The notes beneath the pieces were generated by a model, which was given only the letters and a program-made list of their open reading frames with translations, had not been told where the DNA came from and did not search any database. Shown here piece by piece: positions 8,206 through 11,731 of a DNA stretch of 11,731 nucleotides. Origin of the DNA: Bacteroidota bacterium (lineage in GTDB: Bacteria > Bacteroidota > Bacteroidia > Bacteroidales > VadinHA17); assembly GCA_015222065.1 (NCBI GenBank), contig JADFUQ010000016.1:1-11731 (forward strand), in the 5' to 3' direction. The stretch's first letter is position 1, and every line of letters begins with the position of its first letter. Position numbers and translations under genes: made by a program.

Positions 8206-8880
8206 TTAACTCTCACGGACTTTTCGGATAATCTCAATTGACTCTCTGGTCTTTTCAATAATGGCCTGATAATCATATTGATTTTGCTTGTTTTTTATCA
8301 TCAGTTTTGAACCCATACCTACACAATGAACTCCTGCATTAAACCATTTACTGAGATTTTCTTCTGTGGGTGCTACGCCTCCGGTTGGCATGATACTGGT
8401 CCATGGGCAGGGTCCAAGCACTGATTTAACAAAATCAGCACCTCCAACCTGTGACCCGGGAAATATTTTGACTACCTCAGCGCCCAATTCTTCGGCTCTG
8501 GAAATTTCGGTCAATGACCCACAGCCCGGCGACCAGGATATTTTTCTCCTGTTGCACACAACAGCCATATCTTCCTTAAGAACAGGAGAAACTATGAAGT
8601 TAGCTCCAAGTTGTATATAAAGAGAAGTAGTTCCTGCATCAATTACAGAACCAACACCAAGTATCATATCAGGTGTTTTTTGTTCTGCCCATGTAATGAG
8701 TTCCCCGAAAATAGAATGTGCCCTGTCACCTCTGTTCGTAAATTCGAAGAGCCTTGCACCCCCTTTGTAGCATGCTTCAATAATTTTCCTGCAAATATCA
8801 ATGTCCTTGTGAAAGAATACCGGAATCATACCGGTTTCTTTCATTTTTAACACTACTTCAATTCTGGAATATTTTGCCAT
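8206..8880 (-). CDS. eda: KDPG-type aldolase (2-dehydro-3-deoxy-phosphogluconate aldolase)
   Basis: This 224-residue class I aldolase of the KDPG/KHG family cleaves 2-keto-3-deoxy-6-phosphogluconate to pyruvate and glyceraldehyde-3-phosphate in the cytoplasm. Key residues are visible: E46 in FEFTNRGD (E. coli Glu45 equivalent), R50 as the phosphate or substrate arginine, and Schiff-base lysine K138 in VVKIFPGSQVGG. GVGSVIDAG near 75-83 and MPTGGV near 164-169 are the usual barrel-loop motifs. The common PGxxTPTE is changed to SPGCGSLTE. Length is typical of Bacteroidota members (slightly longer than the about 213 of E. coli). It lies 39 bp after the NodB-like gene on the same strand and is convergent with the + strand genes, with its stop 47 bp from theirs. 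The leader is A-rich with no Shine-Dalgarno site. Together with the kinase at 4129-5160 it completes KDG use. A 6-phosphogalactonate aldolase role is the main alternative. Confidence 0.88.
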   Translation of the reverse strand: MAKYSRIEVVLKMKETGMIPVFFHKDIDICRKIIEACYKGGARLFEFTNRGDRAHSIFGELITWAEQKTPDMILGVGSVIDAGTTSLYIQLGANFIVSPVLKEDMAVVCNRRKISWSPGCGSLTEISRAEELGAEVVKIFPGSQVGGADFVKSVLGPCPWTSIMPTGGVAPTEENLSKWFNAGVHCVGMGSKLMIKNKQNQYDYQAIIEKTRESIEIIRKVRES

Positions 8881-8919
8881 TATTTCTTTTTTTCAATATT
8901 AGTCAATTCTAAGATACTG

Positions 8920-10821
8920 TCAAAAAACAAATTCAACTTTATGTTTCCCTGTACCGGTTGGGACCGGGATATTGAAAGGAGATAGTAAAGATGGAATAGC
9001 TTTCCCGTCTACTTTTATTAAAGAAATTTTACCCATTTTCTTTTCCAGCCAATCGGATAATTCAAAAGACCATGATGATGGATGGTTATTAAAATACAGG
9101 CAGTAATGCGGGTCATAATCAACGGTGATCATTAGTTTTGTTTCTTCTTTGCTCCAGGATCCTGAATTGTTTGCATGTAAATAGCCGATAAATTCGTTGA
9201 TTCCCATAAAACGGCCCTGAGGGTATTTACTAAAAATAGTAGCAAATTCCTCAGGATTCGTGGTAATCCCGAAGTCATGCGCATCAGGTGGGGCAGCAAC
9301 AAACAAAGGAGACTCAGGTGTGCCCATAAATTCCCATTCAACAATAACCATATCAGTGCCGAGATAGCCCTGTGTCCATCCACACCAACCAAAACCTGCT
9401 TGTCCGGCTAACTTAAATGTATTATTAATATATGAAATTGAAATCCCATTTCCTCCCGCACAAAATTCCAGGGGAGTAACCCCAAACTGCTCAGTTATCC
9501 ATTCTTTAGAGGTTTTCATACGCCAAAGTTGTTCTGCGGCAGGGATCTCTTTGTGTCGCCGGGTATCTCCAAATTCACGGTACCAACCAACTTCAGACCT
9601 TTCCTGATCTAACGGGGATTCATACCAACCGGGGCTTGAAACCAGATCGGGTTGCATGTGCGTAAGTCCATGACACATCACCTCAAAAACGCCAAGTTCC
9701 ACACCTTTATCGAAACCACGTTTACCTGAAATATAATCTTGTTTTGTACCAAACTCATCTATAAAATTCTGTTTCCATGTAGGTTCAAGCATATGCTTTT
9801 TATCATTCACAAAACCGGCAACAAAATTTATATTGAGTATTGCATTGTGTTCCTGTAAGGGTTTAATCAGATATTTTTCGATAACATCTTCTGTCAACTC
9901 CGGATAATGCCAATGTTCCAGATACACACTTTGTGCACCCCCCGGATCATCCATAATCATTATCAAGTCATTTTCCCATGTTTTATAAAGATTGTACCCA
10001 ATAGTCCATGTAATGGCACGCCGCAATAGTGTGCGTATATCCTGAAAATAGAACATATTATTGTGATCATTACCTATCCATACAGTACGACCGCCCGACA
10101 TGAAAATTTTCGCGGTTGCTTGCGGAAAGGATCCCTGCCTAACAAGGGTGAATGTGCCATCTAAAACTTCAACCTGTTGCCGCTTCATATGGACACCACT
10201 ACCATAGTTCGGGCTAATATTATCGTCAACCGTAAATGGAGAATTGAGACCTTTTGTCAGAAAATGGTCACTTACCACTTCCATTTTTTTATTACTTTCC
10301 CAGCAACCGGCATATTTCAATCCTAAAACAGACTGTATCTCCGGTGGGGAAATGCGGTCTGATAAGGCGATAAAACCGATTCCATAATCCTGTACCATTT
10401 CCTGAATAATAGAATAATCAGGATGCAACAATTTATCACTTTGATTCACATCCCAAATAATGGTACCATATTTCGGTTCTTCGTTCATATTTAAGAACAT
10501 GTACCGGTCGAGGAATTGCTGATCTAACCGGATTACATCAAAGGGAATGGCCCATGATTTGAGTAAAACCATCAAATGAAAAAAATCGACCGGACCTGAA
10601 ACTTCAGGTCTGGTGAAATAACCCGAGTATTTCTCTAATGGTTTAGGCCTGGTCACCATGTAACTCGCGGGATCTTCCCATTGATCTCCAATTATTACAA
10701 GTACCCGAAAAGGTTTGAGTAGTGCAGTTTCAGAATCTTTTGAGAAAGCATTAATCTTAGCAATAAACATTAATAAAAGAATTGTTAAGAAAACCGCCGG
10801 ATAATAAATTTTTCGTTTCAT
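8920..10821 (-). CDS. Exported protein with ThuA/GATase1-like domain and NodB-like deacetylase core
   Basis: This 633-residue protein begins with a signal peptide (KRK, then a hydrophobic run at about 8-22). Residues about 38-275 resemble a ThuA/class I glutamine-amidotransferase-like fold: FRVLVIIGDQWED, then GTIIWDV near 119-125, GIGFIALSD near 147-155, and a GGRTVWIGNDHNNMF stretch near 243-257 before DIRTLLRRAITW. From about 283 comes a NodB/polysaccharide-deacetylase-like region: LIMIMDDPGG with D291-D292 (motif 1), H384-x3-H388 in VMCHGLTHMQP (motif 2, metal ligands), and EFCAGGNGIS near 452-461, which may replace the canonical RxPxG. A beta-rich tail follows (about 560-633). It likely acts in the periplasm, removing acyl groups from a glycan, though the aberrant third motif leaves open another hydrolase or lyase activity. 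It is probably co-transcribed with the aldolase downstream. The ATG at 10821 follows an A/T-rich leader. Confidence 0.65.
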   Translation of the reverse strand: MKRKIYYPAVFLTILLLMFIAKINAFSKDSETALLKPFRVLVIIGDQWEDPASYMVTRPKPLEKYSGYFTRPEVSGPVDFFHLMVLLKSWAIPFDVIRLDQQFLDRYMFLNMNEEPKYGTIIWDVNQSDKLLHPDYSIIQEMVQDYGIGFIALSDRISPPEIQSVLGLKYAGCWESNKKMEVVSDHFLTKGLNSPFTVDDNISPNYGSGVHMKRQQVEVLDGTFTLVRQGSFPQATAKIFMSGGRTVWIGNDHNNMFYFQDIRTLLRRAITWTIGYNLYKTWENDLIMIMDDPGGAQSVYLEHWHYPELTEDVIEKYLIKPLQEHNAILNINFVAGFVNDKKHMLEPTWKQNFIDEFGTKQDYISGKRGFDKGVELGVFEVMCHGLTHMQPDLVSSPGWYESPLDQERSEVGWYREFGDTRRHKEIPAAEQLWRMKTSKEWITEQFGVTPLEFCAGGNGISISYINNTFKLAGQAGFGWCGWTQGYLGTDMVIVEWEFMGTPESPLFVAAPPDAHDFGITTNPEEFATIFSKYPQGRFMGINEFIGYLHANNSGSWSKEETKLMITVDYDPHYCLYFNNHPSSWSFELSDWLEKKMGKISLIKVDGKAIPSLLSPFNIPVPTGTGKHKVEFVF

Positions 10822-10864
10822 AATATTTTGTTTTTGTGATACATATTTGAGTTACTAATTGCTG

Positions 10865-10880
10865 CTATTAGCTATTAGCT
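10865..10880. repeat. Heptamer repeat CTATTAG
   Basis: CTATTAG occurs twice (10865-10871, 10872-10878) followed by CT. The preceding bases TTGCTG look like a degenerate further copy. Confidence 0.7.
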
Positions 10881-10920
10881 GTCAGTAAGTTAACGTATTT
10901 CTCTATAATTCCAATCTTCC

Positions 10921-10959
10921 ATCATTATAATCATTATTCTAAAGAGTTCAAAGTTCAAA
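10921..10959. repeat. 9-mer ATCATTATW pair and heptamer AGTTCAA pair
   Basis: ATCATTATA (10921-10929) is followed directly by ATCATTATT (10930-10938). Six bases on, AGTTCAA occurs twice (10945-10951, 10952-10958). Confidence 0.65.
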
Positions 10960-10975
10960 TTGACAGGGTATTTAC

Positions 10976-10996
10976 TTCATAATTCATCATTCATAT
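10976..10996. repeat. Heptamer repeat TTCATNN
   Basis: Three contiguous units: TTCATAA (10976-10982), TTCATCA (10983-10989) and TTCATAT (10990-10996). Confidence 0.65.
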
Positions 10997-11020
10997 TTCG
11001 AACTTCCAAAGGGGTTCAAA

Positions 11021-11043
11021 GTTACTGGTTACTGGTTGCTGGT
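11021..11043. repeat. Heptamer repeat GTTACTG
   Basis: GTTACTG (11021-11027), GTTACTG (11028-11034) and GTTGCTG (11035-11041) followed by GT. It is preceded by GTTCAAA, echoing the AGTTCAA block further left. Confidence 0.8.
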
Positions 11044-11044
11044 C

Positions 11045-11078
11045 TCAACCTTAAACTTCAAACCTCAAACCTCAAACA
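11045..11078. repeat. Heptamer repeat TCAAACC
   Basis: TCAACC (11045-11050, one base short), then four heptamers: TTAAACT, TCAAACC, TCAAACC and TCAAACA (11051-11078). It begins one base after the GTTACTG block ends. Confidence 0.8.
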
Positions 11079-11087
11079 TTCTTCATA

Positions 11088-11111
11088 CTGCAACACCGCA
11101 ACACTGCATCA
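11088..11111. repeat. Octamer repeat CTGCAACA
   Basis: Three contiguous units: CTGCAACA (11088-11095), CCGCAACA (11096-11103) and CTGCATCA (11104-11111). Confidence 0.8.
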
Positions 11112-11120
11112 CAATTCATT

Positions 11121-11150
11121 TATTCCCTCTATTCCACTATTCCATCATTC
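11121..11150. repeat. Octamer repeat CTATTCCA
   Basis: TATTCCCT (11121-11128), CTATTCCA (11129-11136), CTATTCCA (11137-11144), then a decayed TCATTC. Confidence 0.75.
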
Positions 11151-11178
11151 TAACCATTATTCTTCAATTCTATTTTCC

Positions 11179-11213
11179 TTTTGTGTTATTTTGTGTCTTA
11201 GTGTTTTAGTGGC
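11179..11213. repeat. 8-10 bp repeat around TTDGTGTN
   Basis: TTTTGTGTTA (11179-11188), TTTTGTGTC (11189-11197), TTAGTGTT (11198-11205) and TTAGTGGC (11206-11213). On the - strand this reads as CACTAA/CACAAA units. Confidence 0.7.
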
Positions 11214-11217
11214 ATTC

Positions 11218-11245
11218 TTCCATCTTCATCCTTCATCCTTCAAAT
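11218..11245. repeat. Heptamer repeat TTCATCC entering a coding sequence
   Basis: TTCCATC (11218-11224), TTCATCC (11225-11231), TTCATCC (11232-11238) and TTCAAAT (11239-11245). On the - strand it supplies the last codons and the TGA (11226-11228) of the beta-helix gene. Confidence 0.75.
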
Positions 11246-11731
11246 CACGCGGTCCGTAGTGTGGTAACTCTTGCCCCACTTCATAGGCGCCGCAATCCGG
11301 GGCATTACCGCTAAAGTCATCATTAATATTAGGGATTCGAACGGCTGCATCTTCTACCCTGGAGCCTGGTTTAGGTCTGAGGTCAGGGACTTTTCGTTCA
11401 GGGATCGGTGGAAATGTAAATTCAACATTATTGAATGTTTCTTCGATTTTTATATGCTCAATACCATGCTTTTCCACTTCTGAAAATGGTTTTCCTCCAA
11501 TTTTTGCAATGTATGGGGTTCCATATACTCCTACTGCATCATAATCAAAATCACTAAAATCTCCGGGGTCTATTATATCTGCAGCATAAGGATTTCCCGC
11601 ACCATAATTCCCCCAGTTTTTTCCGCCTGTTAATCCCCCGATAGCCAAGTTGTTCCTGAAGTAAGCGTAGTCCATTGTGTCATTACCACCAAGTCCTGCT
11701 CCAACCTTGATTACCGTATTGTGTAACACTA
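11226..11731 (-). CDS. Right-handed beta-helix protein, C-terminal part (truncated by window edge)
   Basis: About 168 C-terminal residues are present; the frame stays open to the right edge. The GTG at 11729-11727 is most likely an internal valine, not a start. VLHNTVIKVG and FRNNLAIGG are Asn-rich coils typical of parallel beta-helix proteins (pectate-lyase-like fold; families active on uronic-acid polymers such as pectin or alginate, or structural homologues). The terminal part, with DDFSGNAPDCGAYE followed by VGQELPHYGPR, is the usual end of secreted right-handed beta-helix repeat proteins. The catalytic region lies outside the window, so no enzyme class is assigned. The final DLKDEG is encoded largely by a heptamer repeat and may be an accidental extension. 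It is upstream of the NodB-like gene on the same strand but separated by 404 bp of micro-repeats, so separate transcription is plausible. Confidence 0.75.
   Translation of the reverse strand, partial: VLHNTVIKVGAGLGGNDTMDYAYFRNNLAIGGLTGGKNWGNYGAGNPYAADIIDPGDFSDFDYDAVGVYGTPYIAKIGGKPFSEVEKHGIEHIKIEETFNNVEFTFPPIPERKVPDLRPKPGSRVEDAAVRIPNINDDFSGNAPDCGAYEVGQELPHYGPRDLKDEG

Larger units (their letters stand above)
10822..11225. other. 404-bp gene-free interval of mosaic micro-repeats
   Basis: No credible gene is seen on either strand. The only sizeable open frame (10960-11259, +) is made of the repeats and overlaps the beta-helix gene tail. Most of the interval consists of short tandem blocks, each with its own 7-9 bp unit repeated two to four times. 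They are listed separately below. The about 40 bp next to the NodB-like gene start are plain A/T-rich leader; no clear Bacteroidota promoter (TAnnTTTG with an upstream TTG) was found on the - strand. Confidence 0.75.

Noticed and set aside
8160..8219. Intrinsic terminator between the convergent genes
   Set aside because: The only inverted match is 7 bp with a 46-nt loop and no T-run beside it.
10858..11245. CRISPR array
   Set aside because: Units are 7-9 bp, adjacent without spacers, and differ from block to block; no cas gene is present.
10960..11259. 99-codon + strand open frame in the intergenic interval
   Set aside because: Its codons are almost entirely tandem micro-repeats, it overlaps the beta-helix gene end, and it shows no domain.
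11727..11729. GTG start for the beta-helix gene on the - strand
   Set aside because: The residue sits inside a beta-helix coil (VLHNTV), and the frame continues to the window edge without a stop, so it is an internal valine of a truncated gene.

Overview
The window reads as a carbohydrate-catabolism island from a Bacteroidota genome, probably from an environmental or marine lineage near Marinilabiliales/Prolixibacteraceae; the exact rank is inference. The grounds are the moderately AT-rich DNA, the lack of Shine-Dalgarno sites with A/T-rich leaders before the ATGs, exported enzymes with lipoprotein or Tat-type N-termini, and gene families typical of Bacteroidota polysaccharide-utilisation regions. 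No tRNA, rRNA, CRISPR array, insertion sequence or susC/susD pair is visible.

Layout: (1) 1-169 is a leader with a strong nested palindrome at 17-65. (2) 170-8158 holds four co-directional + strand genes with gaps of 98, 42 and 4 bp, a likely operon: a 12-Asp-box beta-propeller lipoprotein, a Tat-type Gfo/Idh/MocA oxidoreductase, a PfkB-family 2-keto-3-deoxygluconate (KDG) kinase, and a 997-residue Tat-type protein with two tandem FAD/NAD Rossmann modules plus a helical tail. (3) 8159-8205 is the convergent junction, filled by a 9-bp tandem repeat. (4) The - strand carries a KDPG-type aldolase (8206-8880) preceded by an exported protein with a GATase1/ThuA-like N-terminus and a NodB-like deacetylase core (8920-10821), 39 bp apart. 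(5) 10822-11225 is gene-free and is a patchwork of different 7-9 bp tandem micro-repeats. (6) 11226-11731 is the C-terminus of a right-handed beta-helix protein that runs off the right edge.

Working model (inference): surface or periplasmic proteins (propeller, beta-helix protein, NodB-like enzyme) act on a uronic-acid-rich or acylated glycan. The two exported oxidoreductases modify the released sugar or aldonate. KDG kinase and KDPG aldolase then carry the keto-deoxy acid through the lower Entner-Doudoroff steps to pyruvate and glyceraldehyde-3-phosphate. Only the kinase and aldolase steps are well supported; the substrate is unknown.

The least explained parts are the intergenic micro-repeat mosaic, one block of which runs into the 3' end of a coding sequence, and the pair of exported oxidoreductases placed around the kinase and between it and its expected aldolase partner.
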